Assembly (NCBI RefSeq): GCF_009729035.1
Contig: NZ_CP045483.1
Coordinates: 1,076,001 to 1,140,000 of the forward strand
Reading direction: 5' to 3'
Origin: Stygiolobus azoricus
GTDB lineage: Archaea > Thermoproteota > Thermoprotei_A > Sulfolobales > Sulfolobaceae
DNA: 64,000 nt
Shown here: positions 9,522 through 19,657 of the stretch, piece by piece
Layout of the letters: the number at the start of each line of letters is the position of its first letter
Position numbering within the stretch: position 1 is the stretch's first letter
Program-made: the position numbers and the translations under genes
Notes under the pieces: model-generated
What the model was told of the DNA's origin: nothing
The model's input: only the letters and a program-made list of their open reading frames with translations
Database searches by the model: none

Positions 9522-12398
9522 ATGAGAAAAGAGAGCGAAATTCTGACTAGGATTTCTTACATATTAGCTAACTCTTTTTATGACATTAATTATGCTCAAT
9601 GGAATATTATAGACCATTCTACTTACTCACTGGAACTCGAAAATAAATATGAAGACAGATACCTCATGGTTATTGACTATCAAGGCTCAGCACTCGTAAA
9701 GTTAAACTCCGAGCCCTATTACGCTCTTGACGACTATCACAATACATTCCCCTTACCTTTAGGTAAACTCAGAATAGAAGTCCACTTCTCTCCTTTTAAG
9801 GCGTTCGGTGAGAGGGTAGAGATCAATCCCGGAACTCCAGTTACGTTCAGGAGAAATAAATCAGCATACGAGTTTTGGATATACGCAAACACAATCTTTC
9901 AACTGGCGAAACTAAGTCAAGGCTATTTAAGAGAGAAATTGCTCCAGATATTGACCGATGCCTTGTCCTTAGCTCCTTTTGTCTCCGTGTCCAGGCAACA
10001 ACTAGTTTTAGCATCGCGGTATTGGAGGGATTTCCCTAAACACCTATTGGACTTCACTCAGGAGATGAAGTACCAAGAGTATACTGGTAACTACGATGAC
10101 GCACTTAAGTTCTTAAGGGATAAGATGAGTGAACTAAGAAAATATTTCGGAAAAACTGGAACTATTAGTTCAATAGCACATGCACACATTGATACTGCGT
10201 GGCTGTGGAACTTTGACGAGACAAGAAGGAAAGTGGCAAGGACGTTTTCAACAGTTCTTAGTCTAATGGAAAAATATGATTTCAGCTTCATACAAAGCAT
10301 GGCATTGTATTACGAGTGGATAAAAGAGGATTATCCATCTCTCTTTGACAAGATAAAGGAAAAAGTTAAGGAAGGAAAGTGGATTTTAGGAGCTGGATGG
10401 GTTGAGTTCGACGCAAACCTTCCCTCAGGTGAGTCTATTGCAAGACAACTACTTTACTCACAGCAGTTCTATATAGAGAACTTCGGGAGGAAAGCTGACG
10501 TTCTCTGGCTACCTGATACCTTCGGCTTTTCTGCTCAATTACCACAACTCATGAGATTAGCTAAAATAAAACTTTTCGCAACCCATAAGGTGTTCTGGAA
10601 TGATACTAATAAGTTCCCTTACTCTGTGTTTAAGTGGATAGGAATTGATGGAAGTGAAATTACTGCAGTCGCTTTTGGGAACGGAAAGGGTGGATATAAC
10701 TCCGATTTCACCGTGGAGAGCGTTTTAGAGCAATGGAACAACTGGAAGGACAAGGAGCAACCTTTACTTTACGCTTACGGCTATGGAGATGGAGGAGGAG
10801 GTCCCACAGAGGATATGATTAATTACGGTAAAGTGATAAATGAATTACCATCACTACCTAACGTGGAGTTTAAAGGTTTACCAAATTACGAGGCTAAAGA
10901 GAGCTGGAACGGAGAGTTATATGTAGAAACCCATAGGGGAGTTTACACTTCTCACTCCAGGATGAAATATCTTCATAGAAAAGCTGAAGTAGCGTTAAGG
11001 GAGGCTGAGATCTGGTCGAGTATTGCAGAGAACTATGACGAGAAAAAGTTCAAAGCACTTTGGAAGATATTATTTAAGAACGAGTTCCACGACGTTTTGC
11101 CTGGATCAGCAATAAAGGATGTTTACGAAACCGTTTATCCCGAGCTTGAAGAGGTAATCAGGGAAGCAGAGGAAATATCCTTTAGCTCTATGAAGAGACT
11201 CGTCGGTGAGGGAGATAAGTTAATTGTCTTCAATTCCCTATCATGGGATAGAGAAGATTACGTGTTTCTAAACACTTACATAGAAGGATCACAAAAGACG
11301 GAGGACGGTTACCTTGTGAGGGTTAAGGTACCTTCTGTAGGTTATTCTGAGGTAAAGATTGTTAATGTAAATCCAGTAAAAGTAGATGGACTTACGATGG
11401 AAAACGAGTACTTGAGAGTTGTCTTAGATGAAAAAGGTAAAGTTATCTCAATCTATGATAAAGAAAATCAAAGAGAGGTACTGAAAGCACCTTCTAATAG
11501 ACTCGTGATCTACGAAAATATACCGGGTTGGGCTGACGCATGGGATATTGAACCTTCTTATAAGGATACTCAATTCGAAATTAATGCAGAGAAATATGAA
11601 GTCAGGGAAAAGGGACCTTTAAGAGCGTGTATAAGATTTAATTATACTTTCAGAAACTCAAGAATAACACAAGATATTTGCCTATACGCAAAAAGCAGGA
11701 GAGTAGACTTTAAGACTACTGTTCAAATGTTTGACAGAGAGCTGTTACTGAAATCTTGGTTCTTCTTCGATTTAAACGTAACAGAAGCTACCTTCGAAAT
11801 ACCTTATGGCGTAATAAAGAGACCCACAACTAAAAACACTAGTTGGGAGAAGGCAAAGTTCGAAGTACCCTTCATAAAGTGGTTAGACCTATCTGAGGAC
11901 GACTACGGTGTAGCAATTTTAAACGACGGAAAATATGGTGCTGCAGTGGAAGGTAGTAATGTGGGAATTTCCTTAGCTAAGACTCCTATTTACCCTGACT
12001 ATACTACTGACATAGAAACCAACACTTTCATTTACTCTATCTATCCTCATAAGGGAGATTGGAAAGAAGCTAAGGTATATCAGAGGGCTTACGAACTTAA
12101 TTATCCATTGAGGATCGTAAAAGGTAAAGGTGGTGAAAAGAGCTTTATTAAGGTTAGTCCCGATAACCTGATATTGGAGGCAATAAAGAAATCTGAGGAC
12201 GGTAAAGGTTTAGTTTTGAGGCTTTACAACATACTAAATAAAAGAGGAAAAGGAGAGGCAGAGCTGTGGTTTAAACCCAGAGAAGCTGAGCTTGTTAATA
12301 TACTCGAAAATACTATCTCGAAAGACATCAGAGTTGAAGGGGAGAAGTTGGAATTTGATTACCGTAACTATCAAATAATAAGCATTAAAGTGACGTGA
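9522..12398 (+). CDS. GH38 alpha-mannosidase
   Basis: A 958-residue cytosolic glycosidase that removes alpha-linked mannose from glycans. The GH38 catalytic domain shows the zinc-site motif AHAHIDTAWLW (His220, His222, Asp224), the nucleophile motif LPDTFGFSAQLPQ (Asp332), a Gly-rich YGDGGGGPT loop and NEFHDVLPGS near residue 520, which carries another metal-binding His/Asp pair. The C-terminal half is the beta-rich GH38C region. There is no signal peptide, so the sugar must be imported first, in line with the ABC genes upstream. CTTATTAGC about 27 bases before ATG 9522 fits a leaderless start. Related Sulfolobus enzymes of this family are known. Confidence 0.93.
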   Translation: MRKESEILTRISYILANSFYDINYAQWNIIDHSTYSLELENKYEDRYLMVIDYQGSALVKLNSEPYYALDDYHNTFPLPLGKLRIEVHFSPFKAFGERVEINPGTPVTFRRNKSAYEFWIYANTIFQLAKLSQGYLREKLLQILTDALSLAPFVSVSRQQLVLASRYWRDFPKHLLDFTQEMKYQEYTGNYDDALKFLRDKMSELRKYFGKTGTISSIAHAHIDTAWLWNFDETRRKVARTFSTVLSLMEKYDFSFIQSMALYYEWIKEDYPSLFDKIKEKVKEGKWILGAGWVEFDANLPSGESIARQLLYSQQFYIENFGRKADVLWLPDTFGFSAQLPQLMRLAKIKLFATHKVFWNDTNKFPYSVFKWIGIDGSEITAVAFGNGKGGYNSDFTVESVLEQWNNWKDKEQPLLYAYGYGDGGGGPTEDMINYGKVINELPSLPNVEFKGLPNYEAKESWNGELYVETHRGVYTSHSRMKYLHRKAEVALREAEIWSSIAENYDEKKFKALWKILFKNEFHDVLPGSAIKDVYETVYPELEEVIREAEEISFSSMKRLVGEGDKLIVFNSLSWDREDYVFLNTYIEGSQKTEDGYLVRVKVPSVGYSEVKIVNVNPVKVDGLTMENEYLRVVLDEKGKVISIYDKENQREVLKAPSNRLVIYENIPGWADAWDIEPSYKDTQFEINAEKYEVREKGPLRACIRFNYTFRNSRITQDICLYAKSRRVDFKTTVQMFDRELLLKSWFFFDLNVTEATFEIPYGVIKRPTTKNTSWEKAKFEVPFIKWLDLSEDDYGVAILNDGKYGAAVEGSNVGISLAKTPIYPDYTTDIETNTFIYSIYPHKGDWKEAKVYQRAYELNYPLRIVKGKGGEKSFIKVSPDNLILEAIKKSEDGKGLVLRLYNILNKRGKGEAELWFKPREAELVNILENTISKDIRVEGEKLEFDYRNYQIISIKVT

Positions 12399-12512
12399 AG
12401 TTAGCAGTTTTCAAGAGTGAGAGTTTCTTTCTAGTCCAGATACTAGAGTAGACCGAAAGGAGTAGATGTATTATTTTCGACTCCAGTTGACGAGACTTTC
12501 TCCTTAAAAGTC

Positions 12513-13631
12513 TCAGTACTTAGACACCTCGACCTCTTCACCTTTAACGAAAACCTTTACAATTCTCAACTTCTCATCGAGTAGTACTAAATCAGCTCTT
12601 TTACCCGGCATTATTACACCCCTATCTGATAAGCCTATTGCTCTAGCTGGATTATAAGAAGTCATCTTTACTGCAGCTTGAAGTCCAGCCAAACTAGCCA
12701 GGTTTACGAAGGCTTTGTCCATGGTCAAAGTACTTCCTGCTAGCTTTCCGAACTTCGTTAAAGCCCTACCTCCTTTTACGGTAATACTCATTTTTCCTAA
12801 ACTGTATTCACCATCCCCTAATCCCGCTGCCATTATAGAATCCGTAACACTAACCAATCTATCCTCACCTACAACCTTTATCAGAAACTTGATCAATTCT
12901 TTATCAACATGAATGAAATCTGGGATTACTTCCACAAATGGTGAGAAATTAATAGTGGCTAAAATTACCCCGGGGTCTCTGTGGTGAAGAGGTCTCATAG
13001 CATTAAAAATATGGGTTGTACGATCAGCACCTAAGAGAAATGCCCTTGAAGCTATTTCGTAATCAGCATCTGTATGTCCTATAGACACGTGTATACCTAG
13101 TGCTACCAAAGAATCTATGAACTCCAGACCCTTCTCAGGAGCTAAGGTAATGGTTTTCACTTTATTCCTACTAAGTTCCATACATTGTTTAACCTCACTA
13201 AGGTCTGGAGCACGTATATACCTGATGTCTTGAGCTCCTGCATATTTCTCGCTTATAAAAGGCCCCTCTAAATGCATACCGGGGATTGAATCATCTTGAA
13301 CTTTTCCTACTGCCTTACAAGCCTCTAAAAGCACCTCTTTCGGAAGCGTGACAGTGGTGGGTAGAAATGTGGTAACTCCATGTTTTATATACTCCTCTTT
13401 CATTTTAGTTAAATTGTTAAGAAACTCCTCTTCAGAATTCCATGATGTGAAATCATACCCTCCTATGCCGTGTGTGTGAATGTCAATAAGCCCCGGTACT
13501 GCTATAAGACCTTTCATGTCTTCCCCTTCTTCTTTACCCTCAATAACCCTTCTTATTATTCCTCTCTCTATTTCTATCGTCCCTAAGAAGTCCTTATAAG
13601 GAGTAATTATTCTAATGTTGGTTATCTTCAT
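12513..13631 (-). CDS. nagA: N-acetylglucosamine-6-phosphate deacetylase
   Basis: A 372-residue amidohydrolase that removes acetate from GlcNAc-6-phosphate. It shows metal-binding [18 protein letters not shown], the GHTDADYE His, [16 protein letters not shown] and the catalytic Asp in [15 protein letters not shown]. The start is taken at ATG 13631 (MKITNIRI): a GTATAAAA box (read on the minus strand) is centred 27 bases upstream, and a longer frame to 13724 would run into the divergent gene at 13666. It stands back to back with the GlmS-like gene, with which it shares the intergenic promoter region. A role in GlcNAc catabolism or wall-sugar recycling follows from the family. Confidence 0.92.
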   Translation of the reverse strand: MKITNIRIITPYKDFLGTIEIERGIIRRVIEGKEEGEDMKGLIAVPGLIDIHTHGIGGYDFTSWNSEEEFLNNLTKMKEEYIKHGVTTFLPTTVTLPKEVLLEACKAVGKVQDDSIPGMHLEGPFISEKYAGAQDIRYIRAPDLSEVKQCMELSRNKVKTITLAPEKGLEFIDSLVALGIHVSIGHTDADYEIASRAFLLGADRTTHIFNAMRPLHHRDPGVILATINFSPFVEVIPDFIHVDKELIKFLIKVVGEDRLVSVTDSIMAAGLGDGEYSLGKMSITVKGGRALTKFGKLAGSTLTMDKAFVNLASLAGLQAAVKMTSYNPARAIGLSDRGVIMPGKRADLVLLDEKLRIVKVFVKGEEVEVSKY

Positions 13632-13633
13632 AA

Positions 13634-13662
13634 TGTTTAAAGTGTTTAGATAAAGTATAAAA
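13634..13662. promoter_or_regulatory. Interlocked divergent promoters of nagA and the GlmS-like gene
   Basis: Only 34 bases separate the two start codons. GTTTAAAG (13634-13641) is centred about 27 bases before ATG 13666 (plus strand), and GTATAAAA (13655-13662), read on the minus strand, is centred about 27 bases before ATG 13631. Each TATA box therefore lies almost at the transcription start of the other gene, so one initiation complex should hinder the other. Confidence 0.6.
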
Positions 13663-13665
13663 CTT

Positions 13666-15429
13666 ATGGGAGGAATCTTCGGCTTCATATGTAAAGAACC
13701 TAAGGATGTTTCACTCATTAACATAGGATTGAGAAGATTAATTTACAGAGGTTATGACAGTGCGGGGGTTGCTTACCTTGGTAACAATCTAACTTTGAAC
13801 GTTATGAAAATTTTAGGTAACGTATCTAAAACACCCCTAAATATAAGCGATAGATCTACTGTAGCATTAGGACACACTAGATATGCTAGCAGAGGCTGGC
13901 CTACTATAGATAACGCTCATCCTTTACTAGACTGTAAAAGAAAGATAGCCGTAGTTATGGATGGTATAATCGATGATTACGATAAGATAAAAGAACTACT
14001 AATTAAGCGAGGACACGTGTTCGTTTCTACGACAGACACTGAAGTAATTCCACACCTCTTAGAAGGAAGCAAGGACTATGTAAAGTCCGCGTTGGAAGTT
14101 ATTAGAGAAGTAAGGGGAATATACTCTTTTGCCTTTTTAGTTGAAGGAGTAAACAAGATATTTGTTGCCTCAGCAGGTCAACCAATAGTAATAGGCTTAG
14201 GAGAAAATTGTAAGTTTATTTCAAGTGACTTGCCCTCATTGACTGGATTTGCAGAAAACGCCCTAATCATTCCTGAGAATTCAGTAGCAGAGATATCTTC
14301 AGAAGACGTTAAAGTCTACGACGTGAATTATAATCTTGTTACTCCTTTAACTAAGAGGGTTAAATATCAAGAACAAATTGCTGAAAAGGGAGGTTTTCCT
14401 CATTACATGTTAAAGGAGATTTATGACATACCGTCAAGCCTCATTAGTTCCTTCTCGTCACTAATGGAGAAGTACCTAAGTTTGGCAGCAATGATTGTTT
14501 ACGGTGCTAAAAATGTTTATGTTATAGGAAACGGGACTAGTTTACATGCAGGATTTATCTCCTCTTACTACTTCTCCGAGGTTGGGATAAACGTTAACGT
14601 GGTAAGTGCTGCAGAATTTCCTTACTATGCATTACAGAACGTTAGCACGGGTTCTGTGATAATTGCAATAAGTCAAAGTGGAGAAACCTCTGACGTAATA
14701 AGGAGCGTTAAGATGGCAAAACTGAGAGGTGCTGTAATAGTAGGTATAACAAACTCCGTTGGATCTAGACTAGCCTTAGAATCTAACATATATCTTCCCA
14801 TTACTGCAGGACCAGAATTAGCTGTCCCTGCTACGAAAACATTCACTTCAACATTAGTTGTGCTCAGGACCCTATCGATATATACTGGATTAAATTCAGG
14901 AAAAAAGGATAGGAAAGATATTAATGAGTTCAAGGAGAATTTGGAGGAACTTTCCAAGAATTTACTTTCCAGATTACCCCAAATGGAGAGACAGGCGGAA
15001 GAGGTAATCTCGAAAGTTGAAAAAGAGAGCCTTTACATAACGAGTAGTGGAATAAACTTTCCAGTTGCTCTTGAAGGAGCTTTGAAGTTCAAAGAAGCAG
15101 CTTTGACGCACGCTGAAGGTATACAGTTAGGTGAACTCCTTCATGGTCCCATTGCGTTAACTAATAAAGGATATCCAATAGTGATTGTTAAACCCTCTGA
15201 AGCACAAGCCGATGACCTATATAATAAGGTTATAAGATCAGTTTTGGATAGGGGTAGCCCAGTAATAACCGTATCTCCAGAAGGCGATATTAAGAGCTTG
15301 GAAACCTCAAGAGATTTAAGCCCAATATCAAATGTTATACCACTTCAGCTTATGGCCTACAAATTAGGAGTGAAAAGGAATTTGCCGATAGATACTCCAC
15401 CAGGTCTTGTAAAGGCTGTCGTTAGCTGA
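13666..15429 (+). CDS. GlmS-like double-SIS protein with inactivated glutaminase domain
   Basis: A 587-residue homologue of glucosamine-6-phosphate synthase. The N-terminal domain has [26 protein letters not shown] and STTDTEV, but begins MGGIFGF instead of MCGI: the catalytic Cys after the initiator Met is Gly, and the oxyanion Asn of the usual NG motif is Asp (MDGIIDDY). The codon GGA is clear in the DNA and no other start restores Cys. The SIS half is intact: [44 protein letters not shown] and [10 protein letters not shown]. It thus cannot use glutamine; either it uses free ammonia or, as inferred from nagA next door and the archaeal SIS-type deaminase GlmD, it deaminates GlcN-6-phosphate. 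Confidence 0.85.
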   Translation: MGGIFGFICKEPKDVSLINIGLRRLIYRGYDSAGVAYLGNNLTLNVMKILGNVSKTPLNISDRSTVALGHTRYASRGWPTIDNAHPLLDCKRKIAVVMDGIIDDYDKIKELLIKRGHVFVSTTDTEVIPHLLEGSKDYVKSALEVIREVRGIYSFAFLVEGVNKIFVASAGQPIVIGLGENCKFISSDLPSLTGFAENALIIPENSVAEISSEDVKVYDVNYNLVTPLTKRVKYQEQIAEKGGFPHYMLKEIYDIPSSLISSFSSLMEKYLSLAAMIVYGAKNVYVIGNGTSLHAGFISSYYFSEVGINVNVVSAAEFPYYALQNVSTGSVIIAISQSGETSDVIRSVKMAKLRGAVIVGITNSVGSRLALESNIYLPITAGPELAVPATKTFTSTLVVLRTLSIYTGLNSGKKDRKDINEFKENLEELSKNLLSRLPQMERQAEEVISKVEKESLYITSSGINFPVALEGALKFKEAALTHAEGIQLGELLHGPIALTNKGYPIVIVKPSEAQADDLYNKVIRSVLDRGSPVITVSPEGDIKSLETSRDLSPISNVIPLQLMAYKLGVKRNLPIDTPPGLVKAVVS

Positions 15430-15726
15430 AATCTAAAAACTAAGCTTGTTTTTTTAACCACTTGAAGCTAAATTTAATGCTTTTAATATTCCTTTTACCA
15501 AAATGTGGTAAAACATTAAACAATTTTCTCAATTACTCAGCTTTTCCTTAATTAAGTTTTAAATAACAATCGTGAATTTTTATTTATAGCGGAAATTTTA
15601 CCGATGCTATTTTACATAAACGATTTTTAATTTTCTTAAGTCCTTCATAAATATTTTGTATTCTAAGATTATTAATTAATACGTAAAGTATTAAAATTAA
15701 AAAAGATAATTCCAATATGACTAGTG

Positions 15727-17553
15727 ATGAAAGTAAATATTACTACTCTAAAGAGGAAATATTTTCTATCTTTTTTAGCTGTAATTTTACTTGTAACACC
15801 ATTGTTATCAACTGCAGACAATGGCGGCTCTGTCTATTATATCTATAACAATTCTCCACAATATTCAATACTACCAGGTTCAATATATGTTCAACCGTTA
15901 CCACAGAATTACACACTCCCTATCGCAATCTTGTTAAACTTCACTAATTATCAGAAATTAACTTCTATTACTAACGAAATCTCTAACCATGAAGCAAATT
16001 ACCTATCACCTTCACAGTTTAGAAACGAATTTTATCCTTCTCAGTCGTATAAAGAAGAACTAATAAAATATTTAGAGTCCTACGGAATTAATTTCACCGG
16101 TGATTACGGGCTAATTCTCACCTTCCAAGGAACTGTAGGGGAAATAGAGAAAGCGTTTAACACTTACATAAACATATATTACTATCCTCTAAAGAATATT
16201 TACTGGTTCGGATTACCGGGAATTGTAAATGTGGGACCCTTCTACTATTTCTCTAATAATGTGACCCCATCTCTACCGTACAACGTAGGTAAATACATAG
16301 TAGGTATTGTAGGCATTGACAGTATAGACCCCAAGGTTTATCCGGTAATTAAAGAGGCTTGGAACTTAGAAATTGATAGTCCAAATTTAAATAACTTATC
16401 TCTAGTCTCCAGCGTTTTGGTAACGCCCAATGCAATAGCGGATTACTTTAATTTCACTGAGTTGTATAATGAGGGATACCTTGGACAAGGTACAAAGATA
16501 GCAATAGAAGGTGTTCCCGAATCATTTGTTAATGCTGACGACATTTATACATTCTGGAAAGAATTTGATATAGTACCGAGAACTGGAGGGTTAAACGTAA
16601 TATACTTAGGGAATGTAACCACCTCAGGTCAATCCGGAGAAAACGAACTAGATGCAGAGTGGTCTGGTGTGTTTGCCCCTGCATCTGACGTATACATTGT
16701 GTTCAGTAACGGATACGTTGGAGGACCAGCCCTAGTCGGTAATTTACTTAACTACTATTATGAATATTACTACATGGTTAACTACATTGACCCTAACGTG
16801 ATCTCCATCTCTGTATCAGTACCGGAGTCATTTTTAGCCGCTTATTATCCTGCTATGTTATGGATGATACATAATATTATGATGCAAGCAGTTGATGAAG
16901 GGATTTCTGTAGTAGCTGCATCAGGAGACTGGGGATTTGAAAGCGATCATCCCCCGCCTAATTTCATTATAGGAGTCTACAATACTATATGGTATCCTGA
17001 GAGCGATCCATATGTCACGGCTGTTGGTGGAATTTTCGTTAATGCTACATCTACCGGTCAAGTGCAATCCATTTCTGGCTGGGATTATAGTACTGGAGGA
17101 ATTAGTGTAGTATTCCCAGTCCAGAACTTCGAACTAACATCCCTCATACCTTTCACTCCGACCATTCAAAGGACTTATCCCGATATAGCTTTCGTATCAG
17201 CTGGCGGATACAATATAGTAGAGTTCGGTTTCGGATTACCGTTAATATATCAAGGACAACTGTATTTGTGGTACGGAACTAGTGGAGCTGCTCCTATGAC
17301 TGCTGCCATGATAGCACTGACTGGAGTTAGACTAGGAGACCTAAACACTATACTCTATCACATATCTTACTCAGGAAGTATATTAACACCTAAAGGCATA
17401 ATTACGGGAATGGAAGCATGGATACCTATAACCTCAGGTAATAATCCGACGCCAGCTCATTACGGATGGAATTTTGTCACTGGTCCAGGAACTTATAATG
17501 CATATGCAATGGTATACGACCTTAGATTGTTTTATACAGTAACTTATTCTTAA
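15727..17553 (+). CDS. Secreted sedolisin (peptidase S53)
   Basis: A 608-residue acid serine protease precursor. Residues 1-30 form a signal peptide (KRKYFLSFLAVILLVTPLLS). A pro-domain follows (GTVGEIEKAFNTYINIY). The catalytic domain has the Glu/Asp pair in GENELDAEW (about residues 307 and 310), the oxyanion Asp in AASGDWG (about 401) and the nucleophile in YGTSGAAPMTAA (about 519). The C-terminus GWNFVTGPGTYN matches the family calcium-site end. ATG 15727 is preferred over GTG 15724; an A/T-rich TATA-like stretch lies at 15690-15700. There is no C-terminal anchor, so it should be released. It would feed peptides to the transporters and peptidases downstream. Confidence 0.9.
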   Translation: MKVNITTLKRKYFLSFLAVILLVTPLLSTADNGGSVYYIYNNSPQYSILPGSIYVQPLPQNYTLPIAILLNFTNYQKLTSITNEISNHEANYLSPSQFRNEFYPSQSYKEELIKYLESYGINFTGDYGLILTFQGTVGEIEKAFNTYINIYYYPLKNIYWFGLPGIVNVGPFYYFSNNVTPSLPYNVGKYIVGIVGIDSIDPKVYPVIKEAWNLEIDSPNLNNLSLVSSVLVTPNAIADYFNFTELYNEGYLGQGTKIAIEGVPESFVNADDIYTFWKEFDIVPRTGGLNVIYLGNVTTSGQSGENELDAEWSGVFAPASDVYIVFSNGYVGGPALVGNLLNYYYEYYYMVNYIDPNVISISVSVPESFLAAYYPAMLWMIHNIMMQAVDEGISVVAASGDWGFESDHPPPNFIIGVYNTIWYPESDPYVTAVGGIFVNATSTGQVQSISGWDYSTGGISVVFPVQNFELTSLIPFTPTIQRTYPDIAFVSAGGYNIVEFGFGLPLIYQGQLYLWYGTSGAAPMTAAMIALTGVRLGDLNTILYHISYSGSILTPKGIITGMEAWIPITSGNNPTPAHYGWNFVTGPGTYNAYAMVYDLRLFYTVTYS

Positions 17554-17611
17554 TATAGAGAAGAAAGATAAATTTTTCTTTTTATTTTTCCGTCTTCCTT
17601 CTATAGCCACA

Positions 17612-18559
17612 TTACGTGCCTAAATTATCCATTATGACTCTATAAGCGTTCTTCCACAGAACCTCTTCCTCATGACCTTCAATAGCCTTAGCTAAATCCT
17701 TGACTTTCAGTATATTCTCAAACCCTCTAGGAACTTCACTTATTCCCAGAAAGTCCGTTCCTATTGCCACGTGTTCCCAACCGTAAGATTCCCCAATATA
17801 TTTTATATTATCTATGATGGAATTTATATCGCCTTTCCCTAAAGTGGAAACTATAGCAGTAATTCCTATAACTCCATTAGTTTTAACAATAGCCTCTATT
17901 TCCTCATCATCTAAATTCCTCTTATGATCTTTTAATCTCTTCACATTAGCATGAGATACTATAACTGGCTTTTTACTCAAATTACATACGTCGATAACTG
18001 TTCTCTTACCTGCGTGAGCTAAATCAATTATAATACCCAAGGAATTAGCAAGTTTAACTAATTCCTCACCCTCTGACGTTAAACCATAATCCTTCTTAGA
18101 CATACAAGAGGAGGCAAATTTATTATCATAATTCCAAGTTAAACCTAAACTGTAAATATGAAGCTCCTTTAATATGTAAATATCAGTGTAATCTCTTAAT
18201 ACATCAGCACCCTCTAGGGATAGTAAAAGTTTCACTTCTTTACTAGATAAATCATTCTTATCCCTAATAACTTTAGCGAAACCTCTTCTGTCCAGATAAT
18301 AATAAAATTTAACCTGATCAATAAATAAGTCAAAGGAGAAATATGTACTATGAGTAGGAGTACCGTAAAGTGAAGTCAAAGACTCGCTTCTCTCATCTAA
18401 AGTTTCAACATGAGGAAAAATAGAAGCAAAAACTAATGAGTCAAATTCCTTAAGCATTTTAATGCTTGACTGAACATTACCATTTATTACATCAACCTTC
18501 ATCTGATTTGAATAAGCTAAATCCTCATGAAGATCTACTAATTTCACCACTACCACCAA
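17612..18559 (-). CDS. Membrane dipeptidase-like metallohydrolase (M19)
   Basis: A 315-residue enzyme of the renal dipeptidase/amidohydrolase superfamily. It keeps the N-terminal DLHEDLAYS (His-x-Asp metal motif), LEGADVL, the paired-metal region IDLAHAGKRT and VIVSHANVK, and GTDFLGI near the end. It lacks a signal peptide and is likely cytosolic, cutting dipeptides. The start is unclear: TTG 18559 begins the longest frame but GTG 18547, directly before KLVDLHED and behind a GGTGG sequence, is equally likely. It is convergent with the sedolisin gene, fitting a protein-degradation neighbourhood. Confidence 0.85.
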   Translation of the reverse strand: MVVVVKLVDLHEDLAYSNQMKVDVINGNVQSSIKMLKEFDSLVFASIFPHVETLDERSESLTSLYGTPTHSTYFSFDLFIDQVKFYYYLDRRGFAKVIRDKNDLSSKEVKLLLSLEGADVLRDYTDIYILKELHIYSLGLTWNYDNKFASSCMSKKDYGLTSEGEELVKLANSLGIIIDLAHAGKRTVIDVCNLSKKPVIVSHANVKRLKDHKRNLDDEEIEAIVKTNGVIGITAIVSTLGKGDINSIIDNIKYIGESYGWEHVAIGTDFLGISEVPRGFENILKVKDLAKAIEGHEEEVLWKNAYRVIMDNLGT

Positions 18560-18790
18560 TGAATCTACTAAAAAAAAAAAAAATTTAAAAGCAACAAGCC
18601 CTGAGCCGGAAAACTACAAACCAAAGTCCACATTAGACAACGATATATCTCGCTATTACCCTAGAAGAACGTAAAGCATAACTAAATAACTTAGAACAAA
18701 TTTTACTCTGATAGTGACTCCAAACTCAAATGAAATAAGACAAGTCCTTCGCTATAAGTGTAACCTTACATAAATGTATTTAAGGGCGAA

Positions 18791-18904
18791 ATGGTTAAGA
18801 CACCAAAGCTAAGCGAGGAAGAAGCAGAGACCCTTAAGAGGACAGAAAGACTTGGAAAAGAAGAGATTTGCCCTGCGTTTAGAAAGCCAATATACCACGT
18901 GTAG
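18791..18904 (+). CDS. 37-residue ORF, possible gene remnant
   Basis: ATG 18791 opens a frame of 37 residues (MVKTPKLSEEEAETLKRTER...) ending at TAG 18904. It is the only coding-like stretch in the 429-base gap 18560-18988: charged, with a Glu/Lys-rich helix and Cys-Pro near the end. No good TATA box sits at 26 bases. I do not recognise it; it may be a real small protein or the 5' end of a lost gene. The rest of the gap shows only a poly-A run at 18571-18582. Confidence 0.25.
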   Translation: MVKTPKLSEEEAETLKRTERLGKEEICPAFRKPIYHV

Positions 18905-18988
18905 TAACATCTATGAATTTCTGATTTAAGACTTTAATGAAACAAGCCTAGTTAAATATTAAATATTCACAAACAACCACATATAATA

Positions 18989-19657
18989 ATGCTAGTATTA
19001 AACGAGAAAATTCCTGAAAAAGTGATCTTAGTTGAGGAACCTGAAATAGCAGATCTAATCTCACGTTACATGAAAGTCGTAAAGACAATAAGGAGTAGGG
19101 GCTATACTATCCATATAGGACTTTACAATAACTCACCAGTTGCAATCTCATCTCACGGCGTAGGTGGGCCATCGTTAGCATTAATCCTTGAAGAACTAAT
19201 CCAGAACGGAGCAAAAGTGATTTTAAGGTATGGAACAGCTGGTGCAATTGAGTGTAGTAATGTTGGTAAATATCTAATACCACTAGGAGTATCACACCAC
19301 ACTCAAAGCTCTCTGTACCAAAGGATCAGAGGCGATATTATTCCCTCTCTATTTCCAGATCTAGAACTTGCCTTCGGTCTCTATAAGTTTCTTAAAGAGC
19401 GGAGAAGAAATGTAATCTATGGCTCTATTTTCCAGAGTGATGATTTCTATGCTGAATCCCATATAACCAATGACGATGCAATAGACATGGAAACCGGTAC
19501 CCTATTCCTCATTTCGAGGCTTAAGAAAGTAAGAGCAGTTTCACTGGTCATATTAGCTAACTGTAAAGGAAAAGATTGGATCGACTATGAGAGCATTTAC
19601 TCTGCTGACGCTCCACTTATACTTCAGTATATGTCTAACATAGACTTGAGTGAGTAA
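18989..19657 (+). CDS. Purine/uridine nucleoside phosphorylase family protein
   Basis: A 222-residue enzyme that splits nucleosides with phosphate. It shows the PNP_UDP_1 pattern: SSHGVGGPSLALILEELI, the phosphate/ribose loop LRYGTAGAI, and the nucleoside-binding Met-Glu in AIDMETGTLFLI. It is slightly shorter than typical hexameric family members (about 235-250). TTAAATATT is centred about 26 bases before ATG 18989, fitting a leaderless transcript. Base specificity (purine, uridine or methylthioadenosine) cannot be read from the sequence. Confidence 0.85.
   Translation: MLVLNEKIPEKVILVEEPEIADLISRYMKVVKTIRSRGYTIHIGLYNNSPVAISSHGVGGPSLALILEELIQNGAKVILRYGTAGAIECSNVGKYLIPLGVSHHTQSSLYQRIRGDIIPSLFPDLELAFGLYKFLKERRRNVIYGSIFQSDDFYAESHITNDDAIDMETGTLFLISRLKKVRAVSLVILANCKGKDWIDYESIYSADAPLILQYMSNIDLSE

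Noticed and set aside
13632-13724. 31-residue N-terminal extension of NagA
   Set aside because: It would overlap the start of the divergent GlmS-like gene and lacks similarity to the family; the TATA box supports ATG 13631.
18571-18582. Poly-A run as a terminator or integration scar
   Set aside because: It is a simple homopolymer within the AT-rich upstream region of the M19 gene, without repeats or an attachment-site-like duplication.
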